Below the pieces are notes generated by a model. The model was not told where the DNA came from, searched no databases, and saw nothing but the letters and a program-made list of their open reading frames with translations. Shown here piece after piece: positions 1-7,500 of a stretch of 21,698 nt of DNA. A program made the translations under genes and the position numbers. Source of the DNA: a virus; IMG/VR virus record IMGVR_UViG_3300025120_000655, positions 1-21,698 of that record. The stretch is one strand, 5' to 3'. Each line of letters begins with the position of its first letter. Position 1 is the first letter of the stretch.

Positions 1-406
1 TGTGATCATCGCCTACCAGCCAAGGACAAAGTATAACATCATCTTGTTGAAACCAGTCATTGCATATTTTTAAATTAGGAATGTGCTTTGCCCATTCAAA
101 ACTGTATATGTCACGTTTGTCTCTATAATACAAGTCGTGATTACCGGTTATAAAGTAGGTTATGTCAAAACTACGTGAAAGATTTTCTAAAGCTCTTAGA
201 CTGTGGCTCATAGTTTGCAAACTTAAACTTGCTCTATGATGATGCCAGTCGCCCATGAATATAGCAGTTTCACAGTTGTGTATTTTGCCTTGTTGTACTG
301 CCCATTCTACAAAGTTTTCACAGTCTTGATTGTGCATGATGCTATTGCTCTTCATGCCAAAATGAATGTCTGTGAACACTAGTGCTTTCTTAAACAGTCC
401 GCTCAT
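1..406 (-). CDS. 47: gp47-like recombination endonuclease subunit (SbcD/Mre11 family), partial
   Basis: N-terminal 135 codons of a calcineurin-type metallophosphoesterase; the C-terminus lies beyond the left edge. The metal-binding motifs are visible in order: DIHFG (D13, H15), GDWHHHR (G52, D53, H55) and GNHD (G88-D91). These are the phosphoesterase motifs I, II and III of SbcD/Mre11 proteins. In T4, gp47 (339 residues) pairs with the SMC-like ATPase gp46. The pair resects DNA ends, which supports recombination-dependent replication and host DNA breakdown. The start ATG overlaps the stop of the upstream leftward gene (ATGA at 403-406), with GAGGT about 7 bases before it, so translation is probably coupled. 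It is the distal visible member of the leftward gp55 operon. The assignment to gp47 rather than a generic phosphoesterase rests on the phage-type spacing (HNQDC, YYRDKRDIYS) and the neighbouring gp55. Confidence 0.92.
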   Translation of the reverse strand, partial: MSGLFKKALVFTDIHFGMKSNSIMHNQDCENFVEWAVQQGKIHNCETAIFMGDWHHHRASLSLQTMSHSLRALENLSRSFDITYFITGNHDLYYRDKRDIYSFEWAKHIPNLKICNDWFQQDDVILCPWLVGDDH

Positions 407-1311
407 GCAAATACCTCAATTAGTTTGTCTGTTGACGTTGGAAAGTCATTTAATCCATTGCATTTTAACATAATACCTTGTTGTTGTAAAGCTCTTTGAA
501 CAAATGCTTCAGTATAAAGTGTAATATCACTTGCATTCCATTTAAAGTTTGTACCATCAGTAATACTATTTAGAATCTGCAATGCAAATATATCTTGATA
601 CTTGTATTTTTGTTGTTTAACATTTGTTCTATGGAAATCTAATAGGTCTCGAGGATCGCGTATCCATTTTACATCTAAAAACTGTCTTATCTGCTCGATT
701 GTTGGTAAGAAGTTATAAAACAAATTGCTGATAAAAACAAATTTACAATTTAATATCTTTAGGTGATTTGGGGCAAACCATGCACATTGGCTTTCCCAAC
801 TGTCGAATATGTTCATACTATGGTGTTCTCTTAATATCCAACGAGGAATGGTGGTTAGATCTCCAGTTGTATCTACACCCCATCCTCTTTTTAAATCTTC
901 TCTGTCCACATACTCAAGTGCGCCAGTTAAGGAAAGCGGCATTTTATACAGATAATTGTGTACGCCAAGCAAGTAAGTAGAATGATCAAAATATGGAATT
1001 AACACACAGTCTACCAAAGTTGATATCTGCTCTATACCTTCAAGAAAACTTGGATCGTTGGTAGGTGATCCTGGATGTGCGATCGTAACTTGATACGGAC
1101 TGTCAGCGACTCCTTGTGCAAGTATACACATATAAGGATCAAACAATTCTGCATTTTTTGCATAATCACTTATGTAATCTTTACCATGACTAGTTGATCC
1201 GACCCATGGAGCAATAAGAGGTTCATCAATTAATAGACTATACAGAATCCACTTCATGTAATGTCCGTATGCTCCGCCAGGAAAAGCAATATTAATTCTT
1301 GGCAAACCCAT
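403..1311 (-). CDS. Unrecognised phage protein, weakly sulfotransferase-like, 302 aa
   Basis: I do not recognise this protein with certainty. It begins MGLPRINIAFPGGAYGHYMKW, a beta strand, glycine-rich loop and helix. This resembles the nucleotide-binding loop at the start of sulfotransferase-like proteins. The last third (FVFISNLFYNFLPTIEQIRQFL, read as shorter motifs) resembles their 'loop, then helix before FL' C-terminal pattern. No complete PAPS-binding signature is visible, so activity cannot be claimed. The start at 1311 is preferred over an in-frame ATG at 1362: AAGGA lies just upstream of 1311, partly within the stop codon of gp55, whereas the longer start would overlap gp55 by 41 bases. 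The gene sits between gp55 and gp47 with overlapping or near-overlapping ends, so it is probably cotranscribed and made at the same time as DNA-metabolism proteins. It could be a modifying enzyme or a DNA-transaction accessory protein. Confidence 0.82.
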   Translation of the reverse strand: MGLPRINIAFPGGAYGHYMKWILYSLLIDEPLIAPWVGSTSHGKDYISDYAKNAELFDPYMCILAQGVADSPYQVTIAHPGSPTNDPSFLEGIEQISTLVDCVLIPYFDHSTYLLGVHNYLYKMPLSLTGALEYVDREDLKRGWGVDTTGDLTTIPRWILREHHSMNIFDSWESQCAWFAPNHLKILNCKFVFISNLFYNFLPTIEQIRQFLDVKWIRDPRDLLDFHRTNVKQQKYKYQDIFALQILNSITDGTNFKWNASDITLYTEAFVQRALQQQGIMLKCNGLNDFPTSTDKLIEVFA

Positions 1312-1321
1312 ATGTGTTTCC

Positions 1322-2215
1322 TTATTTTGCTTTAGCGACGTCTGGTTGTAGTTTCTTTGCATCTGGTGAATTGTTAAACTGTCTTGTCCAACTTGGATTT
1401 AATCCGTTTTGTTCAAGTATATCATCACGTATGTTCTGATTCTTCTTTTCGATGTTTAACACTCTTGTAAAACTATTGGTAATAGTAGCAGTGTAATATG
1501 CAAATGGATTTTGACTTTTGCTTTCGTCAAACTGTAGTCCAATTTGACTCAGTTGTAGCAATGCTTGTCCACGCATCTCTTCGTTGTATGTGTAACCACG
1601 CCAGTTGCTACGTGTAGCATAACGCTCACACAACTTGATAAACATGTGTGCTAGTTTGTCTGTCATTTTGCCATGGTCTTTTGAAAAGTGTCCGTTTTCC
1701 ATTCCGCCAACCCAATGACTTTTACCTACAATGTATGGAACTTTGTCTTCATCAATCATGTAGTGCCAGAAAGGAGGAAAGTTTAGTTTGACATAATTCA
1801 AGTCCTGTTCAACTTCTTCCATAAGTTCCTGCAATCCATCATCTTCGACGTTTACATCATCCATTTCTAGCAGTTCTTCGAGTTTAGACTTTTTCTTTTC
1901 CTGTGCTTTGGTTAGTTTCTTAGGTACCATTGGAATATGTTCCCAACAAATTACACGGAATACCAGTTCTTGATTGTTTAACTTTGTAGGATCTACAATC
2001 TCACCTGTTTCTCTCTTAATTCTATCTGCTTTGTTGCGTCTTGCTTCTGCAACAGTACGTTGGTTGATCTTATCAACACTAGGCACAATAATATCATACT
2101 GTGCATACTCTCGTTCCATATAGGAACAGTAGGTATTTTTACTTTTCCAAACTTCTTTTAGTATATCTCTATTATTTAGATAATTTACTTTTTTAGGTGG
2201 TTTCACCGGTGGCAT
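1322..2215 (-). CDS. 55: gp55-like sigma factor for late transcription
   Basis: A 297-residue homologue of T4 gp55, the phage sigma factor that replaces sigma70 on host RNA polymerase and recognises the TATAAATA-type late promoter. The sigma-like core is at residues 172-282 and includes FSKDHGKMTDKL, RYATRSNWRGYTY, EEMRGQALLQLSQIGLQFD, NPFAYYT and NSFTRVLNIEKKNQN. T4 gp55 is about 185 residues; this one has a long N-terminal part (1-98, with DLVFRV-type ELVFRVICWEHIP) and an acidic, lysine-rich linker at 101-142. The start at 2215 is chosen over an ATG at 2257 because AAGGAG lies just upstream of 2215 and 2257 is upstream of the predicted transcription start. The C-terminus (KLQPDVAKAK) lacks the hydrophobic-acidic tail that T4 gp55 uses to bind the sliding clamp. 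A strong sigma70-type promoter precedes the gene. Head of the leftward operon. Confidence 0.94.
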   Translation of the reverse strand: MPPVKPPKKVNYLNNRDILKEVWKSKNTYCSYMEREYAQYDIIVPSVDKINQRTVAEARRNKADRIKRETGEIVDPTKLNNQELVFRVICWEHIPMVPKKLTKAQEKKKSKLEELLEMDDVNVEDDGLQELMEEVEQDLNYVKLNFPPFWHYMIDEDKVPYIVGKSHWVGGMENGHFSKDHGKMTDKLAHMFIKLCERYATRSNWRGYTYNEEMRGQALLQLSQIGLQFDESKSQNPFAYYTATITNSFTRVLNIEKKNQNIRDDILEQNGLNPSWTRQFNNSPDAKKLQPDVAKAK

Positions 2216-2245
2216 ATAATTCTCCTTTGCCTTAAAACAATATAT

Positions 2246-2274
2246 ATTATACAACATTACTTATCAGAAGTCAA
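2246..2274 (-). promoter_or_regulatory. sigma70-type promoter for the gp55 operon
   Basis: On the minus strand TTGACT (2269-2274) is followed by exactly 17 bases and then TATAAT (2246-2251), a near-consensus sigma70 promoter. Transcription would start near 2239, giving a leader of about 23 bases that contains the AAGGAG ribosome site of gp55. A host-sigma promoter for the late sigma factor fits early or middle expression. The start position is inferred. Confidence 0.85.
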
Positions 2275-2279
2275 TCATT

Positions 2280-2291
2280 AACTACGTAGTT
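2280..2291. promoter_or_regulatory. 12-bp perfect palindrome, candidate operator between divergent promoters
   Basis: AACTACGTAGTT is a perfect inverted repeat. It lies 5 bp upstream of the -35 box of the leftward gp55 promoter. Its core ACTACGTAGT (2281-2290) is exactly 10 bp upstream of the rightward late box CATAAATA. The same core with the same spacing recurs at 10417-10426. Function is inferred: a dimeric DNA-binding protein site is the simplest reading. A terminator is unlikely because no transcript should cross this divergent gap. Confidence 0.6.
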
Positions 2292-2300
2292 TTTGGTAAG

Positions 2301-2308
2301 CATAAATA
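2301..2308 (+). promoter_or_regulatory. Late promoter box CATAAATA for gp48
   Basis: CATAAATA matches 7 of 8 bases of the T4 late consensus TATAAATA and the NATAAATA form seen in marine T4-like phages. It lies 17 bases before the gp48 ATG. Start of transcription about 6 bases downstream leaves a short leader holding GAGGAG (2315-2320). It probably drives the rightward baseplate operon with RNA polymerase carrying gp55. Confidence 0.82.
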
Positions 2309-2325
2309 AGACTAGAGGAGTTAAC

Positions 2326-4236
2326 ATGGCAGGATTTGATCCAGTAAAAGCCGCTAGAATGAATGCACTAGCACAAGTGTACCCAAACGCAACTCTCAGT
2401 ACTTTAGCGACACTTGCTCGGGTATCTGTAAGTGATTTAGGAAATTACACAAATGACAGTGTAGGAACACGGGCAAGTAATGTAAACTTTGGCAGAGTAA
2501 CCAGCGAAACTTCGCAGAATGTACAGTCTTCTAATACGGCACCAAGAATCAATCCAGTTACTGGTAGAGCATTCGTAGCACCAGTACCTACTCCTGTAGA
2601 TGAAACTGCTGCCTTTGAACAAGAGTTTGACGGAGCAGGACAAACACCAGCACTGCCAACTCCGAGACCAGCAGTCCCTCAAGGCAATGTAGACTTTCCT
2701 GACGCATATGGTGAAAGTTTTAGAGAAGTAACGCCAATCCCAAACGATACAAGGTTTCCTGCTACCAGGACTGAAACAGTAACACAAAACACTGTTGACC
2801 CTGGACTAGCAAACGCATTAAGGGCAAGAGAACAAGCGGCGATAGAAGCCAGTAACGCTTTTAACGAACCAGCAGCTCCGAGTCCATTTCCTGCACCGCC
2901 ACCTCCTCGTCCAGTAGAAAGTTTTAATGCACCTGTAGATGACTTCAGTGGTTTTCCTGTAACACAAGTTGATGACTTTAGCGGGCCAACTAGAAACATA
3001 TCTCAAGTTGACGATTTCAGTGGCTTTCCGGTTACGCAAGTAGATGACTTTGGCGACCCGCCAAGAAATATATCTCAAGTAGATGACTTTAGTGGTTTTC
3101 CTGTAACGCAAGTAGATGACTTTGGAGCCGCTCCGCGTAACATTACACCAGTTGATGACTTTGAAGGATATGGTGGTGCTGCTTTAGATTTTACAGACGA
3201 ACCCGGAGCAGACTTTGATGCATTTGGTAATCCAGTAGAACCAATAGTTAGAAATGATGGAACCAGTTTAGTTGGAGATGATCCGATTGCTGACATCGGA
3301 GACGGTGCAGAAGGCGATGGTATCGATGGCGTTGAACAAGCTGCAATATCGGAACAACAACAAGCCGCTATTAATGCAATGGCTCTTAAGCAAAGAGCAC
3401 AACAACAACAAACAGTTAATGAGATGCGTCAAGCATCAGGTGTTAAAGATGCTGATGGCGATTGGCGTGTTAAATTACGCCTGGCACCACAAGCCCAATA
3501 TTTGTACAAAGATCCTAATCCTGGTATACTTGCACCATTGGCAGTGACAGATGGAATTATATTTCCTTACACTCCTACTATTGATATTCAGTACAGAGCA
3601 GAATACAATGCGTATTCGCCTACACATAGTAACTATAAACATTATTTTTATAAAAATTCAAGTGTAGAAACTGTGCAATTACAAGCAGAGTTCACTGCAC
3701 AAGATACAGTTGAAGCTGAATACCTATTAGCATGTATACATTTTCTAAAAAGTGCAAGTAAAATGTTCTATGGACAGGATGCACAACGGGGATCACCTCC
3801 ACCACTATTATATCTAAGTGGATTGGGTGAATACCAGTTTAATGAAGCTCCGTGTGCAGTTACAGAATTTAACTACAACCTACCTGCTGATGTTAATTAC
3901 ATACGAGCAAGGAGTAGGCATATAACCAGAGATGATAGATTGCAATTTGAAAAGCCTTTAGCAAGTTCAACAACAAATGGAAACTTTAGTGCGTTGAACC
4001 GACTTAGAACGGCAGTTACAAATGCACTAAACGGGTCACCAGAAGCGTTACAAGTTGGTGCACAACCGTTCCAACCAGCTCCTGGGAAATTAGGTTCCAA
4101 AGGGGCAACCTATGTGCCGACTAAAATGTCAATGACAATTAACCTATTACCAATTATAAGCAGACAGGCTGCAAGTCAAACATTTAGTCTGAAAGAATAT
4201 GCAAATGGTAACTTAATTAAGAAAGGAATGTGGTAA
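2326..4236 (+). CDS. 48: gp48-like baseplate tail tube cap with long repetitive N-terminal extension
   Basis: 636 residues against 364 for T4 gp48. The folded part is residues 382-636. It includes PHTN-like tube strands, FYGQDAQRGSPPPLLYLSG, the segment APCAVTEFNYNLPADVNYI and the closing PTKMSMTINLLPIISRQ, which parallels the C-terminal GPCQIQSI and TFTLEITMREI segments of T4 gp48. gp48 forms the ring that closes the baseplate and starts the tail tube with gp54. The first 380 residues are low-complexity: proline-rich (PSPFPAPPPPRP), three 24-residue VDDF repeats at 204-275, an acidic glycine-rich patch, and a glutamine-rich probable helix at 340-362. The ATG at 2326 is preceded by GAGGAG; an upstream TTG at 2293 lies inside the promoter and is rejected. 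It is the first gene of the rightward operon. The tail-cap role comes from the C-terminal domain and position; the N-terminal role is unknown. Confidence 0.86.
   Translation: MAGFDPVKAARMNALAQVYPNATLSTLATLARVSVSDLGNYTNDSVGTRASNVNFGRVTSETSQNVQSSNTAPRINPVTGRAFVAPVPTPVDETAAFEQEFDGAGQTPALPTPRPAVPQGNVDFPDAYGESFREVTPIPNDTRFPATRTETVTQNTVDPGLANALRAREQAAIEASNAFNEPAAPSPFPAPPPPRPVESFNAPVDDFSGFPVTQVDDFSGPTRNISQVDDFSGFPVTQVDDFGDPPRNISQVDDFSGFPVTQVDDFGAAPRNITPVDDFEGYGGAALDFTDEPGADFDAFGNPVEPIVRNDGTSLVGDDPIADIGDGAEGDGIDGVEQAAISEQQQAAINAMALKQRAQQQQTVNEMRQASGVKDADGDWRVKLRLAPQAQYLYKDPNPGILAPLAVTDGIIFPYTPTIDIQYRAEYNAYSPTHSNYKHYFYKNSSVETVQLQAEFTAQDTVEAEYLLACIHFLKSASKMFYGQDAQRGSPPPLLYLSGLGEYQFNEAPCAVTEFNYNLPADVNYIRARSRHITRDDRLQFEKPLASSTTNGNFSALNRLRTAVTNALNGSPEALQVGAQPFQPAPGKLGSKGATYVPTKMSMTINLLPIISRQAASQTFSLKEYANGNLIKKGMW
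2935..3150 (+). repeat. Three 72-bp in-frame tandem repeats (24 aa each) in gp48
   Basis: Three units begin at 2935, 3007 and 3079, each encoding VDDFSGFPVTQ followed by a VDDF-(S/G)xxPRNI-like half, so VDDF occurs six times plus a seventh at 3151. The first eleven residues are identical in all three units. Units 1 and 2 nevertheless differ at seven synonymous codon positions there, so the protein sequence is conserved more than the DNA. This argues for selection on the repeats rather than very recent duplication. Confidence 0.9.
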
Positions 4237-4541
4237 TGGATAATCCTTATCTAAGTACAAGTTCCTATTTTGATACTCCTATTGTACAAAATCAGTATCT
4301 TGGTGTAATGGTAGATAGACCAATTCCAAAACTAATAGATGATCTAAGTATGACAATAAATGAAACATATAACTTGCGTCCAGATCTTCTAGCCTTTGAC
4401 TTATACGGCAGTGCTGCTCTTTGGTGGGTGTTTGCACAACGTAATCCAAACCAATTACAAGATCCTCTATTTGATTTTGTTTCAGGTACAACAATATATC
4501 TTCCGCAAGAGTCTACACTTAAAACAGTATTAGGAATCTAG
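4236..4541 (+). CDS. 53: gp53-like baseplate wedge subunit (short form)
   Basis: 101 residues, about half of T4 gp53 (196). The diagnostic segment is at residues 45-66: YNLRPDLLAFDLYG followed by WWVFAQRN. This is the gp53/LysM-like pattern in which Y...RPD, YG and WW precede an Asn. The end (FVSGTTIYLP) fits the closing strand of a LysM-like fold. In T4, gp53 joins wedge gp6 and gp25 and helps wedges assemble around the hub. The ATG at 4236 overlaps the gp48 stop (TAATG, 4234-4238), with AAAGGA 8 bases upstream, so it is translationally coupled. A GTG at 4230 is in frame but too close to that ribosome site. Only the core domain is kept, so some T4 contacts must be absent or provided by another protein. 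Confidence 0.85.
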   Translation: MDNPYLSTSSYFDTPIVQNQYLGVMVDRPIPKLIDDLSMTINETYNLRPDLLAFDLYGSAALWWVFAQRNPNQLQDPLFDFVSGTTIYLPQESTLKTVLGI

Positions 4542-4542
4542 T

Positions 4543-7500
4543 ATGACAACTCCGGCAGAATTAAATGCAGCCAGACTCACGCAACAACTAGAGATAAACA
4601 GACAAAAAATTGCAGTAAAAGCTCTACAGGCAAAAGCTCGCAACGGAGCACAATGGGAAAATGTCCGCGATGACTGGAACACCAGTGATAATATTATTAA
4701 AACCACCAGAAGTACATTACAAAATCTTAATGGACAAAACGAAGGACTAAAAAATCAAACTGGCTATGTTAGTACTAAGGTAAAACTGACAACAAATATA
4801 GTAGAAACAAACGTACTTACAAACGACTTAGTTGAAGTACGCAAGATCACGCAATCAACAGAAAACACTGCCGAGATACTAAACAATTTGCCTCGAACCA
4901 GTGCAGGTACTATAGTACAAAATGAGGCCATTGGTGTTGTAAATCAAAGTAGGTTTACCGCACCTATCACAGGAAACAATCAATTCTTTGATGATACTAC
5001 GCAATCTGTAAAACAAGTAGAGGCAAGTGTTGCTAAGCCAACAAATGCAAGACTATCTAGTCTCAGTGGCTTAGAGGATCAAGAACTTGGTGATAATAAA
5101 GGTTCTGGTACTACTAGCAATGTTGGTGGAAATGTTCCTGTACGTAAAATTACTGCAACACAGAATAATACAGCAAACACAGGTGTAATAACAAGCAACA
5201 ACGGTTCGGCAATACGTGCCGTTGATGATGATTCGATTGATGGCGAACGAAACAGTGTAGGAAATGCCAGTCAAGTAGTAGAAGGCAGAGCCGCAGTGGC
5301 CGCTGAGTTTATGGAACCAATAGTATCAACACCAAACAAACTTGCGTCTTTAGCCAGTCAAACCTATAGTATTTCAATTTATATTATGAATATGGATGAG
5401 TACAAGCAATTACTGTCAACCGATAAAAAAACTCTACCAAGCGATCAACTTATTATTCAATCAGGCGGAGCTCCGGTTGGGCAACGTAATGAGTTCTTTG
5501 ATTTAGATTTTTACATTGAAGATTTAGAAATACGTTGTGCAATTGGAACTCAAGAAACAAATGCACCTCATAATGTGCAAACTATGAAGTTTAATATTCT
5601 TGAGCCACAAGGGATTACTTTATTACCGAGGTTGTCACAAGCATGTGCGGCTCACGAAAATAATGAAGATGTAAATGTAAATGCACAAACGTTCCTGATG
5701 GTAATACGTTTTTATGGTTATGATGATAACGGCAACTTGGTTTCTAATGCTCCTGCTAGTGGCGCCGAACAAACCAGTGATCCTAATGCATTGGTTGAAA
5801 AGTTTGTACCATTTCAATTTGCAAATATCACATACAAGGTCAATACTCAGGCAGTTGTTTACAGTGTAGAAGCAACTATTCCGCAAACACAAGTAGGATA
5901 CAGTACTGCTAGAGGAACTATACCATTTAACTTTCAGCTTAGTGCTCCTGATGTGCAGACCCTGTTAAATGGCAATACAGAACTAGTTGACTTACAACAA
6001 CCGGATACAAGTAATCTTAGCGATGAAGAGATAGAAGTCTTAGAAAGAGCTCCGCCGGCAAAAAAAATTGGAATAAGTGAAAGAACAGTGACACAGGGCC
6101 TTACTAGTGCTTTGAATCAACATCAGAAGCAAATAGTTGAGAAAAAAGGATATCTCATTGCTGATGAATATGTTATTGAACTTGAAGACGTTGCCGGACT
6201 TAAAGATGCTAAGATGAAGAAGCAGGGCGCTGTAGATATAAGACGTACTGCAATGCAAAAAAATACAGATCCCAATGAACAATTAAATCAAAAGAAACAA
6301 GCACTCGATGTAAACAGCCGAGAATACAGTATTGCGGCTGGTACGCAAATCACACAACTTATTGATCAGGTGATGAAAAATAGCACCTATATTACTGCAC
6401 AGCAAACAATTGCCTTTGATGAAGTTACAGGTGCTCGTATAGAAAATCCACCGGTGAAAACAGTTCAATGGTATAAAATAACACAAACATGTACACCAAT
6501 TGGCTATGATCAAAAACGCCAAGACTATGCGTATCGAATAAAATATTTTATAAGCAGGTACCAAATCAACACTCCGCGTTCGCCTTATTTTCCACCAGCG
6601 ATGTATAGAGGAACACAAAAGTTGTTTAACTATTGGTTTACTGGAGAAAACACAGAAGTCCTAGATTTTGAAATTGATGTGAATAGTAACTATCTAACAT
6701 CAATTGGCAAAGACGGACTGAACGACGATACACAAACAGTAGTAGGTGACGCCCGTTTTGCAGAACGTAAGTTTTTTCAAACTGCATCTGGTACAAGTCA
6801 ACAAGGTGGAGAAGGTGAAAGCACACGTCCTGCGGCAGAATTAGCGTCAAGATTATATGACCCTGCAGATGTTGCAAAAAGCGAAGTGACTATTGTAGGT
6901 GATCCAGACTTTATAACACAAAGCGAGATTTTTTATAATAAAGTATCTCTTGGAGCCTTTGAAGCTGATGGTAGTGTTAATACTAATTCTGGAGAAGTGT
7001 TATTTGAAATACGTTTTAACAGAGTAGTAGACTATGACATGGCCTCAGGACTTACTCCGGTGTTTAAAGAAAACTTAGCAAAGAGTGGTATCACTGGTGA
7101 AACAAATATTGCACAAGAAAGTCTTGTGTTTACAGCTATAGAAATTTTTAACTATTTTAAAGATGGAAAGTTTACACAAAAACTATTAGGAGCAATAAGA
7201 GTTTTTGATACGGCAGTTGATAGTCCAGAACAAAAGAAGGCAGAATCTAACAAAGTCGAAAAAGTTCCAACACCTGTTGCTCGACCAAGTGGCGTGCGTA
7301 GCACAAAGAATGAGCCAGTACCTAGTTATGATGATGCAATACAACGTAGAGCAAGAGGACTAGGAGTTGCAAATAATTCAGCACCAACAGGTGTTAATCA
7401 ACGACCTGATTATATAACCGGTACTGCTAGAAGTAGCGGACCAACTCCTATCGAAAACCAAGGTGGTAAAGTTGCTCCGACTCAAAACTATGACGATGCA

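Noticed and set aside
1312-1362. Longer start (MQRNYNQ...) for the gene between gp55 and gp47
   Set aside because: It would overlap gp55 by 41 bases and lacks a ribosome site, whereas the ATG at 1311 has AAGGA at proper distance and the conserved-looking sequence begins there.
2280-2296. AACTACGTAGTT followed by TTTT as a rho-independent terminator
   Set aside because: The stem would be only 4 bp around an ACGU loop, and the gap lies between divergent promoters where no transcript needs ending.
2935-3150. Tandem repeats as a CRISPR array or DNA-level iteron origin
   Set aside because: Units are contiguous, stay in frame and diverge at synonymous positions while the peptide is constant; there are no spacers.
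2935-3165. VDDF in gp48 as a sliding-clamp-binding motif like the T4 gp55 tail
   Set aside because: The match is only a few residues and gp48 is a virion protein with no expected clamp contact.
2437-3296. Leftward open frames opposite the gp48 N-terminal region
   Set aside because: They are shadows of the repetitive, biased gp48 codons, have no ribosome sites and give low-complexity proteins.
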